From Moanibacter sp965226025 (GTDB lineage: Bacteria > Verrucomicrobiota > Verrucomicrobiia > Opitutales > UBA2987): 64,000 nucleotides of DNA. The stretch covers positions 2,067,358 through 2,131,357 of the forward strand of contig CBDDCD010000001.1 of the NCBI GenBank assembly GCA_965226025.1. Reading direction: 5' to 3'. Below the pieces are notes generated by a model that had not been told where the DNA came from, ran no database searches, and was given only the letters and a program-made list of their open reading frames with translations. Of this stretch, positions 56,100 through 64,000 are shown one piece after another. Position numbers and translations under genes: made by a program. The stretch's first letter is position 1; every line of letters starts with the position of its first letter.

Positions 56100-58625
56100 C
56101 TAAAAGGGCAAATAATCGTCATGCAACTGGTCTTTTATGACACCGGATGCCAGCAGGTCATTGATTTGCTGCTTGCTTCGGCCCATCTCTTCCAGGACTG
56201 ACCGGGTGTCGCTTCCCAATTTGGGCATGGGTTTTCCAATTTTCAATGAAGTGTTCCTGAAGCGAGCATAAGTTGGTGGATGGTTGTCCACCGGACTGCC
56301 GGCAGGATGATCTTTAACCCGAATCACTGATATAGAATCTCCATAACTCCAGTCTTTCAGATCCTCTGCGTTGACCTCAGTCAAGCAATTGTTTCGTATC
56401 TCGTCGGTACAGTCGATTCGATGACATCCTAAACCAGCGTCATTGAAGGCCTTGACCCAAAATCCAACAGGATGTTCTTGAATGGCGTTCACCAGGGCTT
56501 TCAAGCGCTCCTCCTCGGACTCATGCCCCAGCGGCACGCCGGCAAGTTGTGGAAATTCATGCAATTTTGGCAAGTCGGAGCATAACCCCGCGAGAAATAT
56601 CCAGCCATCATTGGCCCGGTAGATTCGTTGCAGCGAATGCTCTCCCTGGGCTCTCTGACCTTGCGGTTCAGCAGCAGATTGCGATGAGGCTGTTGCCAAC
56701 ATGAAAGGGGCCTGGACAAGCTGTGCTCCCTGCGCAAGTGAAGTCAATACCAGCGTACCTCCACCAAAAAGTTGTCGCTTGAGCAATGCCAGGGCAATCC
56801 CGAAAGCTCCGGAATAACCGGTCAAATAATCTATGCATGATGCAAAACCATGAATTTCCGGCCGTTGCCCATTGCCCCCATAGCGCGTCATGATGCCGGT
56901 GGCGGCCTGCAGGACCGGGTCAAATCCAGCCAGGTAAGTCCAAGGTCCGGGACGTGGACCCTGGAAGGCAGTGAGATTGAGATAAATAAGCTCCGGGTTC
57001 AGTTTTGAAAGCGAATCGTAATCAATGCCCAACCTCTCAGCAACACCAGGTCGGAAATTTTGCACAATTACATCGGTCTGCTTCACCAACTTAAAAAAAA
57101 TCTCCTTGCCTGCTGCCTGCTTGAGATCCAGGATGATGCTCCGCTTTCCCTGACCGACTTCTAGGTGCAGCCGGAAGACCGTCCCAGTCGTAAGGTAGGG
57201 TGACGGCGAGTCGATCTTGATGACGTCTGCTCCATACTCCGCCAGTGTTCTTGCGCAGCAGGGGCCTGCAAGTACAGTTGAGAGGTCGAGTACCCTGATT
57301 CCCTCGAGTATCCCTCTACCCGGCTTGGCGGAAGGGGATTTCCTTGCAGGCCACACCTGCCGATTCCGCAACAGTTTTGAAAGCTTTGCTGGGCAAGACC
57401 TGCTGGGTTGAACCCGGTCATCAGCAGTCCGCGACAGGGTTGTTTGCAGGCCCAATTGACGAACTTCTCCATGCAGGGGTTCATCGATGACTACGACTAA
57501 AGCCGCTTCAAGAGCTTCCGGGGCATAGAGCCAATCTCTGGTTGTTCGGTGAATGCTGAAGGGGACACCACACTCTTTCATGATTGGAATCCACTCTGAT
57601 GCTGATTTTTTCAGGAATGCCGCTGCGATCCGCTCCCGCAATTTTTCTTTCAAATCCGGCAAAAGCCTTTCAGCGAGTTGCAGGTTGTCGGTTCTTCCCA
57701 GGTTTTCGTAGGCAGGCAGGTCTGTCATTCCGTCTGCGATCAGGTCATCGTAAATGCCAAGGCCTTTGACCAGGTTGACGCTGTGCCGGCTGTTGTTATG
57801 CGCCAGCATATAAACCCAGTTTCCATCAGCAGTGGCATAGCTGTCCCACATGGGATGATAGAGGGTGCGAAGTTCCTCAACCAACTTATCCTGTTCATCA
57901 GGATCCGCGCGCTTCATCCGATCCCGCAATGGCTGATTGGCGGGGTTTGGACGCCGCAAGTTGTTCAGTGGGCTCCATTGATTGACAAAAGCCCCCATCG
58001 CCGACATGGCAGCCCCGCTAAGGGGAACCTCGATGACATCTCCCAGACCTGTCTGCTCCCGGGCATAAAGCGCCAGTGTCACTGCCAAAGCGCCATGAAC
58101 GGCAGCATATGCAGACGGTACCGGCAACGGGGTATAAACCGGAGGCGCCTCCAACTCTCGGCGAATGTCATGCAGGTCCCTGAAAAAGCCTGTTGCAGCA
58201 CTGACAATACCTTCAAATGCCCGAATTGACGCCTTGAATTCATCAGATGAGGGGAATCCCGGCAGGGACAGATAGATCAATCTCGGGTTCAGTCTTGTCA
58301 TCTCGTCCGGACCAAGCCCCAAGTCCCTCATGACTCCAGGTCGAAAATTCTCAATCAGCACATCTGCTGATTTCACCAATTGTTTGGCGTTTTCCAGGTC
58401 ATCAGGTGTTTTCAGGTTCAATTGCAACCGTTGCTTCCCCCGGTTAAAAACAGTATCGACAGGCAGCGGGGTCTTCTTTTGGCCAGATCGGTCGATTTTC
58501 ACGACTTCGGCACCCTGGTCGGCCAGCAACATGCCTGCCAGCGGCCCCGCGAAGTAATGCCCGAAGTCGATGACCCGGCATCCTTCAAGTGGTGCCGAGT
58601 CTGAAGTTGTTGGTGTCTTGATCAT
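56100..58625 (-). CDS. Tandem-fused CaiB/BaiF (class III) CoA-transferase
   Basis: An 841-aa protein with two complete family domains, residues about 15-400 and 440-835. Each starts with the CoA-binding signature: RVIDFGHYFAGPLAGMLLAD and RVLDLSTVLAGPCCARTLAE, and each has ENFRPGV or QNFRPGV. The catalytic Asp of the family is present in the second half (ASCIDYLTGYSGAFGIALAL) but is replaced in the first (VPSAYAAVHGALAVTLALY). The first half is thus likely inactive and structural or CoA-binding, the second catalytic. The enzyme would transfer CoA between carboxylic acids. Confidence 0.88.
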   Translation of the reverse strand: MIKTPTTSDSAPLEGCRVIDFGHYFAGPLAGMLLADQGAEVVKIDRSGQKKTPLPVDTVFNRGKQRLQLNLKTPDDLENAKQLVKSADVLIENFRPGVMRDLGLGPDEMTRLNPRLIYLSLPGFPSSDEFKASIRAFEGIVSAATGFFRDLHDIRRELEAPPVYTPLPVPSAYAAVHGALAVTLALYAREQTGLGDVIEVPLSGAAMSAMGAFVNQWSPLNNLRRPNPANQPLRDRMKRADPDEQDKLVEELRTLYHPMWDSYATADGNWVYMLAHNNSRHSVNLVKGLGIYDDLIADGMTDLPAYENLGRTDNLQLAERLLPDLKEKLRERIAAAFLKKSASEWIPIMKECGVPFSIHRTTRDWLYAPEALEAALVVVIDEPLHGEVRQLGLQTTLSRTADDRVQPSRSCPAKLSKLLRNRQVWPARKSPSAKPGRGILEGIRVLDLSTVLAGPCCARTLAEYGADVIKIDSPSPYLTTGTVFRLHLEVGQGKRSIILDLKQAAGKEIFFKLVKQTDVIVQNFRPGVAERLGIDYDSLSKLNPELIYLNLTAFQGPRPGPWTYLAGFDPVLQAATGIMTRYGGNGQRPEIHGFASCIDYLTGYSGAFGIALALLKRQLFGGGTLVLTSLAQGAQLVQAPFMLATASSQSAAEPQGQRAQGEHSLQRIYRANDGWIFLAGLCSDLPKLHEFPQLAGVPLGHESEEERLKALVNAIQEHPVGFWVKAFNDAGLGCHRIDCTDEIRNNCLTEVNAEDLKDWSYGDSISVIRVKDHPAGSPVDNHPPTYARFRNTSLKIGKPMPKLGSDTRSVLEEMGRSKQQINDLLASGVIKDQLHDDYLPF

Positions 58626-58974
58626 ACAAACACAGTTTTTGTAGGTTTAAGGCCAGAACATGCCGTCAAAGTGGTCTGGTGCAAATTCACAGGAAACAAA
58701 CCCTAACCCTCCTCCCCACATCCCAACCGGCCAAGAGAAAAAAGCGCCTGACATGGCATGGAATGCAGAGAGCGTTCCCTGATCTCTTCAAGTTCATTTC
58801 ACCGTTTTTTTTGACGCCGTCAAAAATGTCGACAATGCCGCGGAGTTTATGATCAAACAGATCCGTTGTGGCATCACCGACTCTGCTGGTCCCATATTGC
58901 CTTCTCCGTCCCGTAGTCTGGGATCGCGCAGGGCGTCTCCGAACATGTTGAAACAGAAAACCACCACCGCCCGG

Positions 58975-59516
58975 TCAGTTCGCACCCATGGTGGATTGGC
59001 CTGAGTCTCGGTTCCCAAGGGCAGCGAACATCTCCCTTGGACCCTCGAAAGCCCCTCGGCCGTGTGCGACCAGCATGTTGTCCAGAATAATGACCTCGCC
59101 TTGCTCGAATGCGAAATGGGTTTCCATTTCAAGCATCAGATCGTGTCGACGAATAAATTGGTCTTCTGCCCGTTGTTCGAAGGTAACTCGCAATAAAAGG
59201 AGACGTAGTCAGGTATTGTGTCCAGGTAGGACATCTCCTGATGACTATGAAGGGTTACAGAAGGCGGCAGTTCGGTTGAGGTGTAAACGCCATTTCCCAT
59301 CTCAGTCCTTGGGGCCGTACCGCCAACGTATGAATTATGACTAAATTCGATGGACGCAAGGAATTCTCCATACTGCCTTGTGTCCTTGATGCCGGTATTC
59401 CTGATCAGCAGTCCACCCTTGGTGTCAACTAAGTGGTAGATCTGTGCTTTGAGCTCGCGCCGGGCTGGCGCATCAGTGGATCCAGTCAGGTCCAGCTGGA
59501 TGCACGGCAGGGTCAA
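58975..59516 (-). pseudogene. TauD/TfdA-family dioxygenase, internally deleted
   Basis: The N-terminal part (59136-59516) reads NSYVGGTAPRTEMGNGVYTS and PSVTLHSHQEMSYLDTIPDY, with the iron-binding H and E. The C-terminal part (58975-59193) is in another frame: DQFIRRHDLMLEMETHFAFE and LDNMLVAHGRGAFEGPREMF, with the distal His and Arg. The central region is missing, joined near 59160-59190. The 5-prime end of the gene touches the truncated TPP-enzyme copy. Confidence 0.8.
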
Positions 59517-60068
59517 TGATGCACTTCACGAGAATCCTGAGGTAGACGGCATTCTGGCGCTCCACGAAGGCGCAGTCGCCGGCATGGCCGGAGGGTACAC
59601 ACAGGTCAAAAACGATCCGGCCGTCATGGTAGTCCATCTCGGGGCCGGGTTAGCCCAATCCCTTGGACAAATGTGTAACATCTGGAATGCCAGGTTGCCC
59701 GTTGTGGTCATTACGCATGCCTCGGATACAGGAAGCGGCACAGATAGAACCGGCTGGGGGGTTATCCCGAATAATCAGGCCTATGGGGTCGTCGCCCGAT
59801 CCTTTGCATCGGCAGGTGGCACCATGAAGAAGACCGGCGAATATGCAGGAGTGTTTCTCGATTCCATCGATCCACTGAAAATCGCCGAGGGGTATGGTGT
59901 AGACGGTATACACGTGACGGATGAATCTCGGGTTGGCGATGCCTTTGACCGTGGACTGGAAGTGGTGGGGAAAGAAGGCCGTCCATTCATTCTGAATGTC
60001 CACTTGCCTATGGGAATTCCAGAAGGTGGACGTCCTGCGAAGCCATTCCATTTTTCGGGTTAGCGGCC
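59516..60068 (+). pseudogene. TPP-enzyme gene, copy with 1,050-bp in-frame deletion
   Basis: A near-identical copy of parts of the gene at 5570-7279: 59516-59760 corresponds to 5682-5927 and the remainder to 6978-7284. TDRTGWG is joined directly to VIPNNQAYG, which removes 350 residues including the PP-domain GDG motif. The open frame from 59449 starts in foreign sequence. Not an active enzyme. The copy ends four bases after the gene stop (AGCGGCC), as if a defined segment was copied. Confidence 0.9.
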
Positions 60069-60071
60069 GCC

Positions 60072-60349
60072 TGTCTCTTCTGATCTGAAGATAACCAGTC
60101 CACGTCGAATGTTGCGATTCTTATGGACTCATTTGAATGCTTTTCGCCACCTTCGAAAAAGCACAGGACTGTGCCGTTGGGAAGTATCACCAATTCAGAA
60201 TAGGACGCAGCACCAGAATACAAAAGTATTGATACCGGCCACGTCTGGCATTCATCTTCGCTCAAGAATATTTTCAAGTCTGCTCGATGAAACTCATCCC
60301 TCCCACCGACGATTCCTGACCAGAGAAATTGAGTATCACGTTCACTCAT
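60072..60349 (-). pseudogene. Sialidase-like (BNR-repeat) C-terminal fragment
   Basis: The minus frame contains LKIFLSEDECQTWPVSILLY (Asp-box-like) and SGAASYSELVILPNGTVLCF followed by FEGGEKHSNESIRIATFDVD, the end of an exo-sialidase-like propeller. It starts in unrelated sequence and runs to the edge of the truncated TPP copy. Confidence 0.72.
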
Positions 60350-61017
60350 CGCTGATCACCATGTGACTTCGCATAGTCTTTCCTTCTACCCCGTCATCCT
60401 GGATATGATATGAAGGAAAGAGTAATCGTCCAGATTCCTGGCGCTGGATTATCCCATTCCGTAACCCGATCCAGGTCATTCATATTTTCGCTGTGTTCTT
60501 TCTACTTGAAGCCCACGTTTGCGGTCAGGTACGGCTGCGTTAGCCGGCGTTGATCTCGACCGCTTGGTTCGACAATTCGATCGGTATACGTTTGCCGAGG
60601 GCTTTGGCGGCCTTGTGTAATGTCTTTATGAGTGACTGAAACGTTCTCCGGATCAATCAGCCGATTCAAAGTAGCACGGAGGGGACTTCGTCGTTCGCCT
60701 TGACCCATCCAGCCCGCTTCAGCTACTGTTTTCACCGTGAACGCGCTTCTTCGGGTCAGCTCCAGCCGCCGGTTGCCAGTTCGGAACCGAATCAATCGGG
60801 GTTTGAATCTTCCCCCGTCGATTCCATGTTTCGGCCAATTGGCTGGAGCCGCGGATGGCCGCAAAGTCCGCAACGGCAGTGAAGTTTCAAATTGGTCCCA
60901 GCGGGCGCGTGTCCGCGCCGCCAGAAAAGCAATTTCTTATCAGTAGATGATGTACCTGGCCCGCAGGTGGGCGCCGGATTATTTTGAAAGGTGGGTCCCA
61001 CAGCAGGAGCACGGATC
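60350..61017. other. Scrap region: HTH remnant, repeated 83-bp sequence and IS91-like terminus
   Basis: On the minus strand, 60540-60670 reads TLNRLIDPENVS and, after a frame change, SLIKTLHKAAKALGKRIPIE, matching the end of an XRE-type (antitoxin-like) helix-turn-helix protein. Bases 60677-60759 repeat 4710-4792. At 60921-60944 stands CCAGAAAAGCAATTTCTTA followed by TCAGT, the IS91-like terminus, preceded by a GGGC-rich small hairpin region. Nothing else was recognised. Confidence 0.5.
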
Positions 61018-61104
61018 ATGAGTAAACAGCGAGTGCAATGGGGACTGTTGAGCACGGCGCGCATGGCAGAAGCAGCCCGTGAGAACAAGGTAGTGACCCT
61101 CTGA
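61018..61104 (+). pseudogene. Gfo/Idh/MocA N-terminal remnant
   Basis: A 28-codon frame, MSKQRVQWGLLSTARMAEAA then RENKVVTL, resembles the first nucleotide-binding strand of Gfo/Idh/MocA proteins (WGxxxTA) and then stops. It directly precedes a complete Gfo/Idh/MocA gene and may be the residue of a neighbour lost by deletion. Confidence 0.45.
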
Positions 61105-61121
61105 AAATAGGAAAATCGAAG

Positions 61122-62300
61122 ATGGCGCAAACAACAGGCATTGGCGTGATCGGCATGGGCTGGATGGGTGGTGTGCACAGCCACTCCTACAAGCAGGTGG
61201 GGGTACGTTTCCCGGATAGCGAGGTGCAGCCACACCTGGTCATCTGCGCCGACGATGTCGAGGCACGGGCCCGCGAGGCCCGGGAGCGCTTTGGTTTTGC
61301 GCGCTCTACCACCGACTGGAAGGAAGTGATCGCCGATCCCGAGGTGGAGGTAGTCAATATTGCCGCACCCAACAGCATGCATCTGGAAATGGTCAGGGCC
61401 GCGGCTGCGGCCGGAAAACACATTTTCTGTGAGAAGCCGGTGGGCCGCAACCCGCAGGAAACCTCCGAGATCGAGCGCCTGGCGCGCCGGGCCGGGGTGC
61501 TGAGCTTTGTGGGATTCAACTACCGGTGGGCGCCGGTGGTGCAGTACACCCGGCAACTGATTCAGGAGGGCAAGCTGGGCAAGTTGACGCACTACCGGGG
61601 CCGCTTTTTGGCCGGGTACGCCAGCAATCCGCACGGGGTGCTATCGTGGCGTTTCGAACGCCAGGCAGCCGGCCTGGGCGCCCTGGGGGATCTGATGTCG
61701 CACGTGGCCGATATGGCGCACATGATCGCCGGGCCGATAAAGCGCCTGGTCGGCAACCAGGAAACCTTTGTCGCCGAACGTCCCCTGGCCACGCCGGGCC
61801 AAGGCACGCACTTTTCGGTCAGCACCGATGGGCCCAGGGGACCGGTCACCAACGAGGACTACGTCAGCGCCCTGGTGCAGTTTGCCAACGGCGCCCACGG
61901 CACCCTGGAGGTCTGCCGCATCATCCAGGGGGCGCAGTGCGAGATGGCCTTCGAGGTGCATGGGACAGAGGCCGCGGTACGCTGGAACTTCGAGCGCATG
62001 AACGAGTTGCAACTCTACACAGCCAATGAGGAGGACCCGACCCGTGAAGGCTATACCCGCACCATGAGTGGCCCCGGGATGCCGTTTCACGGGCACTTCA
62101 ACCCGGGACCGGCGATTGGTCTGGGCTACGATGATCTCAAAGTCATAGAGGCCCACCAGTTTTTGCAATCGATCGCCGAGGGCAAACAGGGAGAGCCCGG
62201 TTTTGGCGAGGCCCTGGCCGTGGCCCAAGTCCAGGCGGCCATCCAGCGCTCGTGGGAGAGCCAGGCCTGGGAAGACGTACGAACTCTGAAAGGGGGATAG
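61122..62300 (+). CDS. Gfo/Idh/MocA-family oxidoreductase
   Basis: A 392-aa NAD(P)-dependent sugar or inositol dehydrogenase-type protein. The nucleotide-binding motif is IGVIGMGWMGGVHSHSYKQV, the catalytic EKP is in HIFCEKPVGRNPQE near residue 103, and the C-terminal domain includes GALGDLMSHVADMAHMIAGP with the active-site His. AGGA precedes the ATG. The downstream convergent alpha-galactosidase-like gene suggests sugar metabolism. Confidence 0.88.
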   Translation: MAQTTGIGVIGMGWMGGVHSHSYKQVGVRFPDSEVQPHLVICADDVEARAREARERFGFARSTTDWKEVIADPEVEVVNIAAPNSMHLEMVRAAAAAGKHIFCEKPVGRNPQETSEIERLARRAGVLSFVGFNYRWAPVVQYTRQLIQEGKLGKLTHYRGRFLAGYASNPHGVLSWRFERQAAGLGALGDLMSHVADMAHMIAGPIKRLVGNQETFVAERPLATPGQGTHFSVSTDGPRGPVTNEDYVSALVQFANGAHGTLEVCRIIQGAQCEMAFEVHGTEAAVRWNFERMNELQLYTANEEDPTREGYTRTMSGPGMPFHGHFNPGPAIGLGYDDLKVIEAHQFLQSIAEGKQGEPGFGEALAVAQVQAAIQRSWESQAWEDVRTLKGG

Positions 62301-62509
62301 GAGAAAGACAGCTCGCCAGGGGCTGGGTTGTTTTTCATCCAGGGTGGGTTCCTGTCTACTGGTGGTGGATTGTTTTGGGAATCTCTGCGGTTACCGAGCT
62401 GGACATAAGCCTTCAGAAAGCGTGCGGTATTAAAAAAGACACCATACTCTCTTACGAGGAATCTGTCGGACTTACGGTGAACGGCTCTCGTAGTTGAATT
62501 GCCTCATAA

Positions 62510-64000
62510 TCAGGCCTGGCTGATCAACACTTCAAGTGCGCCGCCAACCTCCAAGGGCATATCCAGCAGGACGGCTCCTGCCATTACCGGCAAATTAGAG
62601 GATTCCTGTAGCCTGAGCGCCCGCCCGTACCGTTTCACTGTCACATCACCTTTCGGGAGTCCTTCCAGCCGTGAGAAAAGATGGTCCTGCGCCGAACCGT
62701 TCAGGATCCACATTCGCTGCACGCCCACTTCAGGCAACTCCAGGTGGCCCGGCATGGTGTTGGTGTAGAGGCCGATGACGGCCTCTACATCCCGGTAGAT
62801 CGAAAAAATCGAATAGTGCGGATCGGTACTCAGCACCCGATGCCGACCGAACATCAGCAGGTCGGTGTTCTGGTTATAGAATTCGAGCCAAGCTTTGACG
62901 ATTTGGCGGTGCTCCCCTTCTAGAGCACGCAAGTCGGTGGACAACATGGGTACGGCACTGGTGACGAGGCTACTCATGAAGCAGGCGACGATCTCAGCCC
63001 GGTCGTGGGGCTGCCACCAAGCAGGATCGGCGTGAACCGCGACACTGCCCTCTCTTCCCGCCTCTGGGTCCATCATGTAGCTGCGCAACCGGGTGCACAT
63101 GCGGCGAATGTGATCGAAGTCCAGCGGCGAATCCTGGGCACGGTGGTTAGTCGCATAACTGCGCGTGATCAGATTGGTGTAGTTCATACGAAACTCGAGC
63201 AGCGCATCGTTGCCCACCCCCTTTGCGGCCGCGTGTATAGTCTGCAGCAACACGTGCATACCCTCACCATAGGTAGCATAGGCATGCTCGTGATCGGCCT
63301 GACAGGGATAGGAAAGGCGCTCTTCGAAGGCATCCATAAAGTCTATCTTGAGGCCGTCGACGCTGTATTCCTGCATCAGGTGTTCAACCATCCGAGCCAC
63401 ATAGTCGTGCACGGACTGGCATCGTGGGCAGAGAAACAGGTCGCCCTCACTTAGATAATCCGACTTGAGCAGGTTCTTGGCGATAAATGGATCGTCGCGG
63501 ATCTGATCAAGCCTGAATAGGGGCGCGCACCACAGCAGGACACGCAAACCCTCCTCCTGTAGGCGCTTTGCCATCCCTTTCATGTCAGCAAATTTCTCGT
63601 TGGCCTTGTAATGACCGGTCGCTTCCTCCACGTATCCGTCGATCCACCAGCCAGCGTCCACGATGACGCTGCCGAATCCCATTTCCACCAGATGCGGAAC
63701 ATTCTCCAACACGTAATCGGCTGTGACGTTGTCCTTGATCCCATACCAGGTGCACCAGACCGGCTTCCACGCCGCTGGTGGTGTTTCGCACAACTGCGGC
63801 TGATGAATCCGGTCATACATTCGCGCAAAATGTCGCACCTGGTCGAACAACTGATTATCGGTGCGCGATACGTACAGTGTCTCCTCCCACAGGCTGGTTT
63901 CGCGCGGCCCTTCGTCGTATAACCGGTTTAAGCCAATCTTAGCGTCCTCGTCGTAACAATTGTGCGTGGCCTCGGCCAGATTCACGTGATCCATAAAACC
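62510..64000 (-). CDS. Alpha-galactosidase-like glycoside hydrolase (GH36 type), partial at window edge
   Basis: The frame is open to the window edge and the apparent ATG at 63994 is close to it, so the N-terminal domain is probably outside. The TIM-barrel has WCTWYGIKDNVTADYVLENV, GFGSVIVDAGWWIDG and the nucleophile motif DGLKIDFMDAF. Further on are EFRMNYTNLITRSY and AVHADPAWWQPHDRAEI, then a beta-sandwich domain ending LEVLISQA. Such enzymes remove terminal alpha-galactosyl groups; related GH36-like activities cannot be excluded. Confidence 0.82.
   Translation of the reverse strand, partial: GFMDHVNLAEATHNCYDEDAKIGLNRLYDEGPRETSLWEETLYVSRTDNQLFDQVRHFARMYDRIHQPQLCETPPAAWKPVWCTWYGIKDNVTADYVLENVPHLVEMGFGSVIVDAGWWIDGYVEEATGHYKANEKFADMKGMAKRLQEEGLRVLLWCAPLFRLDQIRDDPFIAKNLLKSDYLSEGDLFLCPRCQSVHDYVARMVEHLMQEYSVDGLKIDFMDAFEERLSYPCQADHEHAYATYGEGMHVLLQTIHAAAKGVGNDALLEFRMNYTNLITRSYATNHRAQDSPLDFDHIRRMCTRLRSYMMDPEAGREGSVAVHADPAWWQPHDRAEIVACFMSSLVTSAVPMLSTDLRALEGEHRQIVKAWLEFYNQNTDLLMFGRHRVLSTDPHYSIFSIYRDVEAVIGLYTNTMPGHLELPEVGVQRMWILNGSAQDHLFSRLEGLPKGDVTVKRYGRALRLQESSNLPVMAGAVLLDMPLEVGGALEVLISQA

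Noticed and set aside
1..64000. CRISPR arrays, tRNA or rRNA genes
   Set aside because: No regularly spaced repeats and no recognisable RNA gene were seen by eye. A tRNA scan was not possible, so small RNA genes may have been missed.

Overview
This is a bacterial accessory region dominated by catabolic enzymes, insertion sequences and broken genes. No rRNA, tRNA, ribosomal-protein, replication or CRISPR locus was recognised, so the lineage cannot be fixed. The mix of formylglycine-type sulfatases, PhyH-family dioxygenases, BKACE (DUF849) enzymes, hydantoinase A/B, CaiB-type CoA-transferases, NHL/Kelch/sialidase pieces, secreted proteins with DxDGDG calcium repeats and many transposases resembles large-genome marine or host-associated bacteria (for example PVC-type or Poribacteria/Latescibacterota/Tectomicrobia-like lineages). 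The density of pseudogenes and IS elements suggests a genome under relaxed selection. These placements are inference.

Layout. 0-2.1 kb: a frameshifted transposase cut by the window edge. 2.5-4.2 kb: a class V aminotransferase broken by an amber codon plus a cluster of hairpin mini-elements; an internally deleted copy of the whole block lies at 8.2-9.2 kb. 4.8-8.2 kb: HpcH/HpaI aldolase, TPP-dependent enzyme and PhyH dioxygenase. 9.3-12.8 kb: two MDR dehydrogenases and an NHL protein. 13.4-15.5 kb: an IS1634-family element. 15.7-17.8 kb: COG2130 reductase and an SDR. 17.8-20.2 kb: scrap (WYL regulator, IS91-like transposase, acyl-CoA ligase with two stops). 20.2-20.9 kb: ADP-ribosylglycohydrolase. 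21.6-23.9 kb: a transposase with a DruA-like N-terminal domain. 24.2-26.5 kb: two secreted proteins. 26.8-30.8 kb: an epimerase, then a D-glutamate-cyclase-type gene interrupted by a second IS1634-family element. 31-33 and 36.8-38.6 kb: two paralogous BKACE plus thioesterase modules. 33.4-36.7 kb: fragments of sulfatase, PhyH, GH1, WYL and an IS91-like transposase. 39-42 kb: acetoacetate decarboxylase-type pseudogene and a frameshifted DruA-ISAs1 transposase. 42.1-45 kb: a second TPP enzyme plus PhyH pair. 45-50 kb: solute-binding protein, Kelch piece, Ldh-type dehydrogenase, type I restriction remnants and a broken nitrilase. 50.1-58.6 kb: CocE-type hydrolase, hydantoinase A/B and a fused tandem CoA-transferase. 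58.8-61.1 kb: TauD, TPP-enzyme, sialidase and HTH remnants. 61.1-64 kb: Gfo/Idh/MocA dehydrogenase and an alpha-galactosidase-like protein running to the edge.

The intact genes suggest scavenging of small organic acids, beta-keto acids, amides/hydantoins, sulfated compounds and sugars. Three forces visibly shaped the region: an IS91-like rolling-circle family whose 3-prime ends are scattered in one orientation; IS1634-family elements that insert at CTAG; and repeated duplication followed by internal deletion. Nonsense mutation is common: four or five otherwise continuous reading frames contain an internal TAG. The best candidates for new biology are the duplicated BKACE-thioesterase module, the recurrent TPP-enzyme/PhyH pairing, the DruA-like domain fused to two unrelated transposases, and the one-orientation set of solo IS91-like ends.
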